In this document: positions 33,131 through 43,826 of the stretch, in pieces
Numbering within the stretch: the first letter of the stretch is position 1
Layout: each line of letters starts with the position of its first letter
From: Datisca glomerata
Taxonomy: Eukaryota; Streptophyta; Magnoliopsida; Cucurbitales; Datiscaceae
Assembly: GCA_003255025.1 (NCBI GenBank)
Contig: QANY01004052.1
Span: forward strand, 744,001 to 808,000
Reading direction: 5' to 3'
DNA length: 64,000 bases
The notes under the pieces: generated by a model
The model's input: the letters and a program-made list of their open reading frames with translations, nothing else
Told to the model about the DNA's origin: nothing
Databases searched by the model: none
Program-made: the position numbers and the translations under genes

Positions 33131-33970
33131 AATAAATAACTTAAAAAGAAAAATGAAACTGCCAATTATGAAATAGGCAATTTCTGTGAATAATATGAAT
33201 TACCCACTATTGCTCATTCTCAAAAGAATAAGAAAAAATCTCATCTAATTCCTAAAAGAATTTATAAACCTTATAGGAAAAAATACCACAAAAACAAAAA
33301 TAAAAATTTTGACAAATACTTTTCTAAGAATAAAAATTATTCAAAAAGAAAACTCAATAAAAAATTTGTTGATAAAAGTATAATTAAATGTTTTAAATGT
33401 CGCCAGAATGATCATTTTTCTAACACTTGTCAAGTCAAAAATAAAATCAATCAATTAAAAATCTCTGGCGAAGAAAAATAAGAATTGTTTAGAATAATAG
33501 AAACAATAAAATACTATGAAAGTAGTAATGAAGATTTAAGAGAATTTGAATCCTCTGAATCTGACGAATCAAACTCTTCAAGTTCTGAGAGGGATACTTG
33601 TTGTCAAAAAAATATTAGTGTTCTAAATAAAAATGAAGAACAAGAAAATTTTTTATTAGATTTAATTAATAAAATTGAAAATTCTGAATTAAAACAAGAA
33701 TATCTTGAAAAACTTAGGAAGGTAATTCAAAAGAAAGAAACTATTAAGTCTAATAATAATACCGCAAGCCTTCACAAACTCAAAAGGAAATAGAAGTTGC
33801 TTTGCAGGAACTTCAAAAGGAAATAAAAAATATTAAAATTGAAATAAAATAATTAAAAGATTCAAACACAGAAATAACATGAGAATTAAATCTTTTAAAA
33901 ATAGAGAATTTAATTAAAAATCATGAATCCAGTGAACTAGGAGAATTTAATACATCTTCAATTTCTTATA
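33131..33970 (+). pseudogene. Pararetrovirus basic region, zinc knuckle, acidic linker (copy F)
   Basis: Lys/Asn-rich basic stretch (33140-33370), then a zinc knuckle with all four ligands: CFKCRQNDHFSNTC (about 33391-33432). The 33485-33793 frame is acidic (EFESSESDESNSSSSERD) and then coiled. It is the best preserved copy of this region, and the only intact CCHC I see. Confidence 0.7.
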
Positions 33971-34480
33971 ATGAGATCGAAGAACCTATTATTAACAATC
34001 AAAATGATGATAACTTCATACAAATCCTTAATCACATCAAAATAAAAAATGGCACATAATGGTCAGAATAATAACTCAAGATTTTGATTTCACGTCAATG
34101 GCTCTTATTGATTCAGTAGCTGATTTGAATTGTTTGCAGGAAGGATTCATTCCTACCAAGTACTTCAAGAAGATAAAAGAAATTGTGACCTCTGCAAATG
34201 GTAATAAAAACGCATATGAATTATGAAATTTCTAAAGTTCATATTTGCCAAAACAATATATGTTTTAAAACATCATTTGTCTTAGTAAAAAATATGACTG
34301 ACAAAATTATTTTAGGTTTACCATTCATTTCTCTGTTGTATCTTTTTACCACAGAGCATGATGGGATAATTACTTATCTCATGGATAAACCTGTCAATTT
34401 TAAATTTCTTTCTTTTTCTCACAATGAGAAATTGAAAACTTTAAAACAAAATTTTATTTTTAAAAATATAAATTTAATTT
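33971..34480 (+). pseudogene. Pararetrovirus aspartic protease (copy F)
   Basis: Covers the protease from about 34060. The active-site triad reads DSVAD instead of DSGA-D, so the Gly is lost. The frame 34198-34536 is open for 112 codons with KMTDKIILGLPFISLLYLFTT-like second motif (LGLPF) and DGIITYLMDKPVNF. It lies upstream of the reverse transcriptase. Confidence 0.7.
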
Positions 34481-35450
34481 CTGGTAAAGAAAAACAATTA
34501 TGTTTTCGACAAGAAAATAAAATTCAAAATAATTGAAGAACCGCTTCAAAATCCTACTCTTCAAAAATAAATTAAAATATTTTAACAAAAAATTTGTAAA
34601 GAATTATGTGCTGACATTCCCAATGATTTCTGATACAGGATGCATCATACTGTTAATCTATCTTACATTAAGAGATTTGATGAAAAGAATATCCCAACAA
34701 ATGCATGACCAATCAGATAAATTTGAAATGCTTGAGTTCTGTAAGAAGAAAATTGCAGAACTGCTCAATAAAAATATTATTCGAATGAACAAATCTCCTT
34801 GGTCTTGCTCGGCTTTTTATATTCAAATAGCCAACAAAATTGAACGAGGAGTCCCTCGATTAGTAATTAATTTCAAGCCATTTAACAATGTTTTGAAATG
34901 AATAAGATATCAAATACCAAATAAAAGGGACTTAATTAACAGACTAGGAGATGATGTTGTATTCTGTAAGTTTGACACGAAATCTAGATTCTAACAAATC
35001 CAAATAAATGAAAATGATAAATACAAAACTATATTTATAACTCCATTTGGTCATTACGAGTGGAATGTAATGCCTTTTGGTCTGAAAACTACTCCAAGTG
35101 AATTCAAAATATAATGAAAAAAATCTTTAATCAATTTACTTATTTCACAATTGTTCACATTGATGATGTTCTCATTTTTTCTAGATCAATAGAACAGCAT
35201 TGGAAGCACCTTGAATTGTTTGCTATGATAATAAAACAAAATAGTTTAGTTGGTAGTAAAATTAGATAAATTCCAATCTAAGATTAGAATTCTAGGATTT
35301 GAAATATATCATTCCATTATGAAACCAACTGATCGAGTCATACAATTTGCTGATAAATTTCCTGATGAAATCCTTGTCAAAACCCAGTTGCAAAGATTTT
35401 TAGGATCATTGAATTACATATCTGATTTTACACAATTTGAGAATTGATTG
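34481..35450 (+). pseudogene. Pararetrovirus reverse transcriptase (copy F)
   Basis: The most complete polymerase of the cluster, yet split into frames. Visible: the N-terminal SPWSCSAFYIQIAN and GVPRLVINFKPFNN segments (34790-34890), FCKFDTKS (34960-34990), WNVMPFGLKTTPSEF (35060-35110), the catalytic box VHIDDVLIFS with both Asp intact (35155-35185), and the LRFLGSLNYISDF-type end (35395-35430). The sequence features are those of caulimovirid, not Ty3/gypsy, polymerases. Stops occur at about 34900 and 34995, and frameshifts near 35100 and 35250. Confidence 0.8.
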
Positions 35451-35945
35451 CAAGCATATTTTTGAAAAGCTTAAGAAAAATCCCCTCTATCGACGACTGT
35501 CCATACCAATTTAATTAAGAAAATAAAACTCGTCTTGGCATCCCTACTAATAGTTCTTTTAAAATTGTCCAAACTGATGTCTCTGAACTTGGATATGTAG
35601 TTATTTTATTACAAAAAAAATCTCGAGAATCTCCAGAGCAAATTATTAGGTTCACATCTGAAACTTGGACTCAATCACAAATAAGTTACAGTACAATCAA
35701 GAAAGAAATTTTATATGCCGTCTTATGTATACAAAAAATTCAGGATGACCCACTGAATCAAAAAAATATCTTGAAAATTAACTGTAAATCTGCAAAGCAT
35801 GTTTTGGAAAAAGATGTTAAAAATATTACTTCCAAATAGATTTTTGCTCGATGGCAGTCCATTCTTAATACTTTTTATTTTGACAATGAATTTATTCAAG
35901 GCATTAATAATTCAATTTCTCACTTTCTTACTAGTGAATTTTTGC
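35451..35945 (+). pseudogene. Pararetrovirus RNase H (copy F)
   Basis: Carries the first catalytic Asp in KIVQTDVSELGYV (35565-35600), the Glu in YSTIKKEILYAVLC (35690-35730) and an Asn/Ser-altered third position (NCKSAKHVL). It ends with FARWQSIL-like and LLTSEFLQG segments (35845-35945), after which the second ORF begins. Confidence 0.7.
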
Positions 35946-37200
35946 AGGGTCGTCAAGATGGGGTCTAGGCCCCAGGTCTCAAAAGCTGGAATCAAAGGGG
36001 AGTCTTTGACTCCACAATTGGCCCTTAAGGCCCAAATTAGAGAGGAGTATTCTACTCCTTAACAAACCCAATTAACTATACTTGGGTCCATCAGACCCCC
36101 CAATCACCAATCACAAAATACAAAAAATCATTCTCATATTTCAGAAAAATCCCCAATAAAAATCTCTTTCATATTGAGCTCTCATTTGATCATTTGAAAG
36201 ATCCTGCTGAAATAGCAAAATCTTATTTCCTTCTAGATTTTCACTTTGTCCCTGGACACAAGGACAAAAGCCTTAGTTTCTACAGAGATATTCTCTTAGA
36301 AACAAAGTCCGTTAATATTAGCCCAATAAAAAATACTGAAAGGAGGATCCTCTATCATTCCTTCTACATTCTCAAAATTATAACCATGGAAGAATGGAAA
36401 GCCCATCCTTGTGGTCTCAAAATTCTTTTAAATAAAAAATAATATAATTATTTTGACTATATTGATGCTTGGTACATGATTTTTCTGCATCAAATGAGTG
36501 ATTTTTCTCACTCTTGATTTTTAAATTTTGATAAAAATTTCAAAATTAATTTTTCAAAATGATTCTTAAGATGGTGGTCAACCATGACCCTGTGTTAGAA
36601 TTATTTTCAATTGAATTTCAACAAAGTTTTAATTTATTTCTGAAATTATACAAACTCTCACCAATTGAGGCCCCTTTCCCATAATTACTCTATTTTATAA
36701 ATAATTACAAAATACCTTGGATCTTGAAGTGGCAGTATTCAATTGAAGAAAAAATTCTCACCAGACAATACTATGTTAAATGGTGGGATAAATTCAACAC
36801 CCAAAAATATAATTGCCTCTATCAACCATTAATTTGTCAATATCCACCCTCAGTTAAAATTGGCCAATCCTTCTCCCCAAGATCCATTAAAACTCAATGA
36901 GTCCGTCAACCCAGATCTACAAACCAAATCATCTAGTTCATCCAAAGAATCCAAACCTGAATCAAAACCCTCTTCAAAGGTAAAACTCAAGGTCACAAAA
37001 TCAAAATCAAAATTGAAGCATGAATTAATCTAGAAAACACTTCTCCTGCTAGAAGACAATAATAATTCTAACTCTGAATCATCCATCCAAAGTTTTCCCT
37101 CAGCAATTAAAGGATAAAAATAAATAACAAGGTTGTGTCTCTCCACAATGGGCTTATGACGCATTCCAAGACTCATAAGACTCATTTGACAGTATTAATC
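35946..37200 (+). pseudogene. Pararetrovirus second ORF (copy F), N-terminal part deleted
   Basis: Joined to RNase H at 35945, but about 0.5 kb of the ORF that is present in copy C (10265-10765) is missing. Then TPQLALKAQI (36010-36040), the core YFLLDFHFVPGHKDKSLSFY (36220-36280), IYHSFYILKI-like, and the basic Ser/Lys tail (36880-37110). No known domain. Confidence 0.5.
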
Positions 37201-37455
37201 TCAGTGGAAATAAATAAATGAAAATAATTTACCTTTGGGAAACTTCCATTTGTAGAATAATCAATAAATCAAGAAGTTTGAAATTCAAATATCATGATGG
37301 CCCTTCAGCATAATGCAAATTAATTTTCTTCAATCTTGTAAGTTTTAAATATTACTTCAAATAACAATTTTACTGTTCGTTGTTGTTTGAATCCTTGCTT
37401 CTCTAATACTTTGTCTTTAAATACTTAAATTATACGCAATCCCACCTCTTTTGGT
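37201..37455 (+). promoter_or_regulatory. End of copy F: intergenic and leader remnant
   Basis: Short intergenic region without TATA box, then leader sequence that ends in CCTCTTTTGGT at 37455, in the first bases of the tRNA-Met primer site. Non-viral AT-rich DNA follows, so this is the right border of the viral cluster. Confidence 0.6.
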
Positions 37456-37463
37456 TATATATA

Positions 37464-38085
37464 TGGATGCCAAAATTTTCATTAAGTTATGAAAAATGCA
37501 ACGGGATATATGAAAAGCTCAAAAAATTGATAGTTGATTGGCTTTAAGAATGTTATAATAAATTAATATTAATAGAGTATTATTCAATAGTTTAGTAGAA
37601 TTATAATTTAATACTTTAATTAAAATAGATAAAATCATCTCTAATTGTGCCACGTATCCATATCAACATCTGTCAAAATGTATTAAATAGAGTAAAGAAA
37701 TAGATAATTTATTTATTATTCAATTATAAAACTGTAATTATTATAATTAAAACGCAGAGCATTTTAAACATTAAATTAATTGAAATAGCATCTATTTGGA
37801 TACCAAAATTTTCAATAAAAAAAGTTTATTTAAAGAGAATATAAACATTGTAAGCTTTTAGTATTCTAGAGTTATTCATATTCATTAGCTATTAGTATCA
37901 CCTTAATTATATTAAAGTATCGATTAAGTTATGAAAAATGTATCGGGATATATGAAAAGCTCAAAAAATGGATAGTTGATTGGCTATAAGGATGTTGTAA
38001 TAAATTAATAGTAATAGAGTATTATTTCATAGTTTAATAGAATTATAATTTAATACTTTAATTAAAATAGATAAAATATATTTAT
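37464..38085 (+). repeat. Direct duplication in AT-rich DNA
   Basis: 37464-37640 and 37798-38085 share a long stretch (AAGCTCAAAAAATTGATAG, AATTTAATACTTTAATTAAA). The second copy has about 105 bp of extra sequence after CCAAAATTTTCAAT. No coding capacity. The rest of 37456-39554 shows nothing recognisable. Confidence 0.65.
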
Positions 38086-39549
38086 GACACTTGCTTGACA
38101 AGAGTAGGGTATGGGTACACATATACACTATATAAAATACATCTCGACGTTCTCCAAAAAAACAACTTTGAAAGATATTGTAATTGTAAAAAAAAAGATC
38201 TTATAACAGTAAATTTAGAGCTACATAGACACTAATATTTAAACAATATATGAAAAATGTATTTTTATTTTTAAGATTTTACATGCATTTTTTAGGATTA
38301 TATATATAGTTACTATTATGTGCAATAAACAAATTATAGTTAAATTGAAAAGTTAATTAGAAGGAAAATTATAGTAGAATTAAAACTAAGAAAATGTGTT
38401 AGAATAAATTTTACAATTGTAAAGTTACAAGACAAAAATACTTAAATAAAAAAATAGTTAATTAAAATCATAAATGAGAAAGTTTTACTCCCAAACTGAA
38501 ATATTAAAAATAATTGTTTTTTGAAATTTACTATAAAATGACAATGAATGAGAGCAAAATCTTTTGGTACATATTTTCTTTGTTAGGGAAAAGAGACAAA
38601 TATCCCAAGGTAATGGCAAAAGAAAAACAACTCGAGCTGGTTAGGAAAAATCTCAATATTAGAGTAGGTAATAAGTATTGTTTTATGATCTTTAATATTA
38701 AATTATGATCATATTTTCTCTATTAACATTGTTGTATATAGTATATATTCTAAATTTATTGCTATATTGTCTGACTCATGAATTGTAATAAACAAACTAT
38801 TGAAATATCTAAGTTTAATGTTATCATCAAATGATATGTAAAACACATGACAGCTTTTCTATATCATCTTTTTTTTTCTTTTTTCTTTTTTTTGGCTTCA
38901 AACTTTTAACTTCTTTTTAAATAATACATTTTTATACTAATTTATTATTAATTCACTCTATTTTTAAATTTTTCATTTACAAAAGATGTCATAAGTAACT
39001 TTATAAAGTGACTGTATTTAATTTTATACATATTCCGTGAGTAACACAGGCATATTACTAGTTTGATTAAAAAATATTAATATCATAATAACTTCAAGCA
39101 AAAATTATTTATCTCTAAACTTAAACATATTCCATATTGGTACTTAAATTTGTCTCCAAAATCAGAAAACCCTCCTCCAAAAATGGTGTTAACATGTACT
39201 TTTATTCCAAAACACATATGTTAGATGTTAGGGTGTAAATTGATTTTTGAATCAAACTTTAGAGGGTATTAGAAAATTAACCTAGAAAGGGAGAAAGCAC
39301 ATCTCGATCTCATATAGAACTGGAAAACGATCACCTTATGTTGCCCAATTATCATGAGGTGATTTATTATGTTGATCTTGGATTTTGAAAAAGGAAAAAA
39401 GACGACCAGATAGGTCGTACACGAAAGAAAAATTCTTTTTAGTTTTGTTTTAATTCTATTTAGACCATTCTTCTTCTATTGAATGATCCAAATGGAACAT
39501 AATTCTAACATGTTTGTCAAAACAGCATGGGATCATGAGAAGCATTGTA
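38086..39549. other. AT-rich intergenic DNA
   Basis: No gene recognised. A 64-codon open frame at 38514 has no recognisable features. T-rich run at 38870-38890. Confidence 0.5.
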
Positions 39550-39554
39550 GACTG
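39550..39554. repeat. Target site duplication, left
   Basis: GACTG directly left of the LTR element; the identical GACTG lies at 45071-45075. Confidence 0.8.
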
Positions 39555-40721
39555 TGTTTAGGGGGTTTAGGATGAAGTGTGATTTGAGTGATCTAATCTA
39601 CGATAAGTTAGCCTGGGAACATGAGAGTTGGTGGTCGGGGGTGAAGGACAAGCAACCTTAGGAAGTCGCCGGAAGGTGACAAATGTCTTTGAAACTCTAA
39701 GGTAAGTGAGAAATTCGAGGAGGAAATATTCTCGAGGTTTTTGTCTCGAGATCGGTGAGAATTGAATGCCCTCATAATGATACCTAGGGTTCCTTATATA
39801 GATAGGGTTAGGTGGGGACCACAAGTGTGCCTCTACTATTGTCATTGTAATCACGTGATAATCATGCCCGAACACGTGACGACGCTTAAAACATGCTCAC
39901 GCTCTTAAAACATCATGACATTCATGACTCGTGCTCACTTTTCATGCTCAGAACTAGTCGTGCATTTGTGACATCGAGTAGCCGGATAATAAACTCACAG
40001 ACATTAGATTTATACTGTATAGAGGACCCCGTAGGACACCACCTATCATCGGGCCTCCCTGGTGATGGATGCATGGCCATATACAGACAGCGTGACAGGA
40101 GCCACCCGGCATAGGGCACCCTCCTTGACGGGGGGGTCAGCTCACTTCCCGCCATGAGGCACCTCCCCCACGGCGGGTTAAGTCCTCATCTACCATTCGT
40201 GGGCACCCCCCACGGCGGGTTAAGTCCCCTCTACCCCCNNNNNNNNNNNNCCCCCAGTGACGGGTGCATTGCTTAACTTGTTGTCAGGCATTCCCAATGG
40301 CGGACGGACATACCCGTCCTTAGACCGACAGGTCGTATATTGCGTCTCTTTTTACCCTTCTCTATCAGAATGGGGCACATCTAAGATGCCTAAGGAGGCT
40401 ATATGCTTCGAGTAGTTCTTCCTCTCTTTGTATAGCATAACCTTATCTTAATCCTACCAGACCACAGCCCTCAGATTGTTCCCAGACAAAGAAGAGTCTT
40501 TGAGCCTTTGTCACCTAGCTCAAAGGCGAGACTTAACACTTAACATATAATCTCAAAATGGGCTCACCACCTTTATAGGTTCAGGCGTGGCCCTCACAAA
40601 CATATTTGTTATTACCCTACTTCAGCTTTATCATGCCACGTAGACGCGGTCTAATCTCGTCCTTGAGTTCCACGTGTATACTCAGATATGTCATTCGTGA
40701 TGAGGTGGTCTACTATCTATA
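39555..40721 (-). repeat. 3' LTR of the gag-only element
   Basis: 1167 bp including a 12-N gap. Homologous over its full length to 43827-45070 but shorter, mostly in the GC-rich minisatellite. The outer end reads TGTTTAGGG in plus sense. Confidence 0.85.
40239..40250. other. Assembly gap (12 N)
   Basis: Twelve N inside the GC-rich repeat of the left LTR. The other LTR has more repeat units at this place, so the gap likely marks collapsed repeats. Confidence 0.95.
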
Positions 40722-41598
40722 TTAGCCCCATGTACAAGTTCAAATGTGTAGCAGTTAAACTTGTACATAGTTCATGCATGTGTTGTGGTCTTAATTGATG
40801 AGCCACATGTTCAACTATGATGGTCATCTTTGTTGTTGTAGTCTCTAGCTAGATGTGATGGCGTACCAATTGCTTTCATTTAGCCTCCAGTAAGAGTGGA
40901 AAGAAGTAGTTGGCTAGGTACGAAAGAATGACTAGCTGAAAAAACATATACACTAGCGAAGCACAGCCTCAAGTTCAATATTAGCACAAGAGAATATACA
41001 TGGTAAAATTTGTATCATATGCATGTTCATATTGTGTGGCCAAATACCAAAGTATCATGATACATGAGAGAGCCAGGCAACACTTTCTACCCGCATTATT
41101 CTTGTATATGATAGAAACAGCTCAATGATGTGTTCATAATCATTTCTAGAGATAATTCAATAAGGCGCACACATACACAAAAATATAATCAAGTTGTCTA
41201 AGGAGGCGCGTGCATATTGGACTATCCGTAATGGTCATGCTTAAAGGGCTATATACCCATCTTTACTTCAGATTTTATCATGCATCAGTTCATACTTTGA
41301 ATTTTCTTCAGACATGCTTATTCGTTTCTACTTCATACCATTATCATGCATCCATACTTCGCACATACGTCGCTCTTACATACTATTTTTAACATGAGCA
41401 TATTCATAATAAATTTCTAGGTTAGATTTAATCTACACGACAACGGTCATATTCTGTGGTAATGAGTAAAGTAAGCAGTTAAAACAACTTGGCTATTTCA
41501 AACACGTTATGACGGCCAAGTTCCGCTTTGAAGGGATTTGTAACAGAGGCTAAGTTCCACCCAACTTCCTTTGTTGAAATTTCTTTATTTTATTTCAT
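40722..41598 (-). other. Non-coding part of the gag-only element next to the 3' LTR
   Basis: No coding features. A purine-rich stretch beside the LTR (minus sense ACATGGGGCTAA, 40722-40735) may be the polypurine tract. Confidence 0.5.
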
Positions 41599-41894
41599 GG
41601 ACAAACTTTATTGAAACGTCTTAAATGCATCCCAGGGACATACTCTACTGAAACGTCTCAAACGCGTTTCAGGAACAAGCTTTGTTGAAAACAGCTTAAG
41701 AGAATTTTAGGAACAAATTCTACTGAAACGTCTTAAGTGCATTCTAGGAACAATTTCTGTTGTAACGTTTTAAATGCGTTTCAGGAACAATCTTTGATGA
41801 AATGTCTGAAATGCGTTCTAGGAACTAACTTTGCCAAAATGTCTTACACGCATTTCAGGGACAAACTTTGCTGAAACGTTTTAATTGTGATTCA
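41599..41894 (-). repeat. 37-bp tandem array, 8 units
   Basis: Eight consecutive units of 37, 36, 38, 37, 37, 37, 37 and 37 bp, each starting GGAAC or GGGAC/GGACA and containing TGAAACGTCTTAAA. Units differ at several positions. The array lies between gag and the 3' LTR, the region known in Tat/Ogre elements to carry variable tandem repeats. Confidence 0.9.
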
Positions 41895-42269
41895 AGATTA
41901 CGGACTCGTTATAAGTTTTTAAGCTATTTTGATAATCATAAAAGTTGAAGTAAAAGTTACAATGCTAAAGATGATAGTTTTTATGCACTTAAAGTTGAAC
42001 GTCGTCGATACGACTTGAAGCGTTTGAGGGTCATCCCATCAATAATGTCTACCGTCAGCCATGGACGTGGTCTCATGTGGCCCTTTCTATTCGTACAAGC
42101 ATGCACATAGACAAATAATTGTAATTTTCAGAATATGCATTTCATAAATAAACACGTGTATTATGACTTCGAGTACATAATCTTTGGACCTTACAACACA
42201 TGTTTGTCTTTGTACTTAACATATCCCCCCCCCCCTCCCGGGGTTTTGTAGCATATCAACCACTTCCGA
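41895..42269 (-). other. Non-coding spacer between gag and tandem array
   Basis: No coding features recognised. A C-run (CCCCCCCCCCC, about 42225-42235) lies next to the gag end. Confidence 0.5.
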
Positions 42270-43824
42270 TCACGATGGACATGTAGCGTGCGGTGGGAAT
42301 GGTTGGTTCCCCGTGACTTCTATGTCCACGTTAATTATCTCCGCTTTTTGGAGTTTGTCATGGAAAATCCGTCTCAACGTTTTACAATCTTTGGTCGCAT
42401 GAATGGTGTCTCGGTGGAAGCGAAAATACCAAGGTGATTCTATTTCCTCTCTAGTGACCAAGTTTTCCACCCAATGTCTCTACACGATCTTATCCTTGAC
42501 CCATGCATCCAACAATACTTCAACCTTATCCATGGAGCAGGGGAAATGTGGTAGATCATCCATTTAGCTTTTGTCCCGTTGGCACCTCGTCTTTGGGGTT
42601 GTGCCATGGCTACTTACGGTGTGTATCTTGCAGGCTTCCATGCAAGCACCCCAAACTCACTATGCTCCAACCCCTTTGGCTTGGACACCAAAGTGTTGGT
42701 GTGTTGAGCAGCTACATGGGGGCGTGAGAAAGTGGCAATATCGAGGTTCTCCAAATGCGCTTTATACTCATTCATCATTCTGTAAATGCACATTTTCACC
42801 AAGTCTTCCTCCTTCCACTCTTCCTGGCAATCCAAGGCTTTGTCTTTGAACTGTCTGATGTAAGTCATCAAGTCCTCATCTTTCTTTTGACGCTCACGCC
42901 CCAACTCGAGAATGCTCATCTTTTCCTCAGACACAAAAAAGCTTTATCATGAAGGCAGAACCCATATGCGACCATGTTAAAATCGATCTCGGCGCCAGAT
43001 TGATGTACCATGTGTATGTTCGCTCAGTTAGCAATTTTGAAAACTCTCTCAGCCTTATGGACTCATCACATCCGTGTGGGTCCAAGTCATCAATGTAATG
43101 TATAATGTGTTCCCTAGCATATCCGTCCTTTTCATTATACTTATAGAACTTTTGGGGTACATAGTTGGATGGGTATGGCTTCATGGTAGCTTGCATGGGT
43201 AAGGGGGACGAAAGTCTACTATCGTCTCGCTCAGAGAGGCTTTGATACGCTCCATCTCCAACATCTTCTGTAATGTCTCCTTGGTAACGAAAGGGCCAGT
43301 GTCGATGTCATCAATTGGGATATCATGTGCCTATGTGGACGTGTGAAGGCTGTCGGGAAGGCTATTGGCGGAATTATATAATATTTGTGGGGTTGCTTGA
43401 GTGGCCCACATTCTGATCATTGTTTGTTGTTCCTGACCCGGACGAGCCCCAAATAATTAAAGGTGGAATCTGTCTGGCTCACCGTGTGAGGAGGGATAAC
43501 ATGAACAACAGGTGGTGGTGGTGGAGGATTCTAGGCAGCTGCAAGTAAAGCAGTCAACGTGCCCAACAAGTTATGGATTTCAACGTTAGAGGCCTGGAGA
43601 TCTCTGATGGAGGGAGTCTGCTCTAGCGTCGTCATTGTAACAGCAGCAACGACGGGGAGGTTGGTTCTCTCCCTAGAAGTAGCCTCTTTCAGGTTATGGT
43701 TCTCTATAGTTGGGTTGACATTATCTCCTTCCAAATGGGAAGAAGCCCTCGTGATTCTTCCACATCCAACCATACTTAAGAACAAATGGAGTTTAGATAG
43801 GTCACTCCTCAGCGGAGTCACCAA
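42270..43824 (-). pseudogene. Gag region of the gag-only element
   Basis: Minus strand in several frames: N-terminal part (43531-43824), capsid segment YKYNEKDGYAREHIIHYIDD and LREFSKLLTERTYTWYINL (42950-43150), RERQKKDEDLMTYIRQFKDK and ALDCQEEWKEEDLVKMCIYR (42720-42900), and the C-terminal segment with WYFRFHRDTIHATKDCKTL (42380-42450), a half zinc-knuckle-like form typical of Tat gags. This is the retrotransposon gag (capsid) domain. One or two frame breaks remain; no frame runs the whole length. Confidence 0.75.
43806..43823 (-). promoter_or_regulatory. Primer binding site of the gag-only element
   Basis: Minus strand TGGTGACTCCGCTGAGGA, 3 bp inside the right LTR. It resembles the TGGCGACTC(T/C)GCTGGGGA sites of Tat/Ogre elements, which as I recall pair with tRNA-Arg. 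Confidence 0.65.
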
Positions 43825-43826
43825 AA

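Noticed and set aside
1..37455. Treating the viral cluster as an active or replication-competent virus
   Set aside because: Every copy has stops, frameshifts, deletions or foreign inserts; no complete ORF1 exists in the window.
41599..41894. Regular 37-bp repeats resembling a CRISPR array
   Set aside because: The units are contiguous without spacers, they diverge from each other, and they lie inside a plant LTR retrotransposon.
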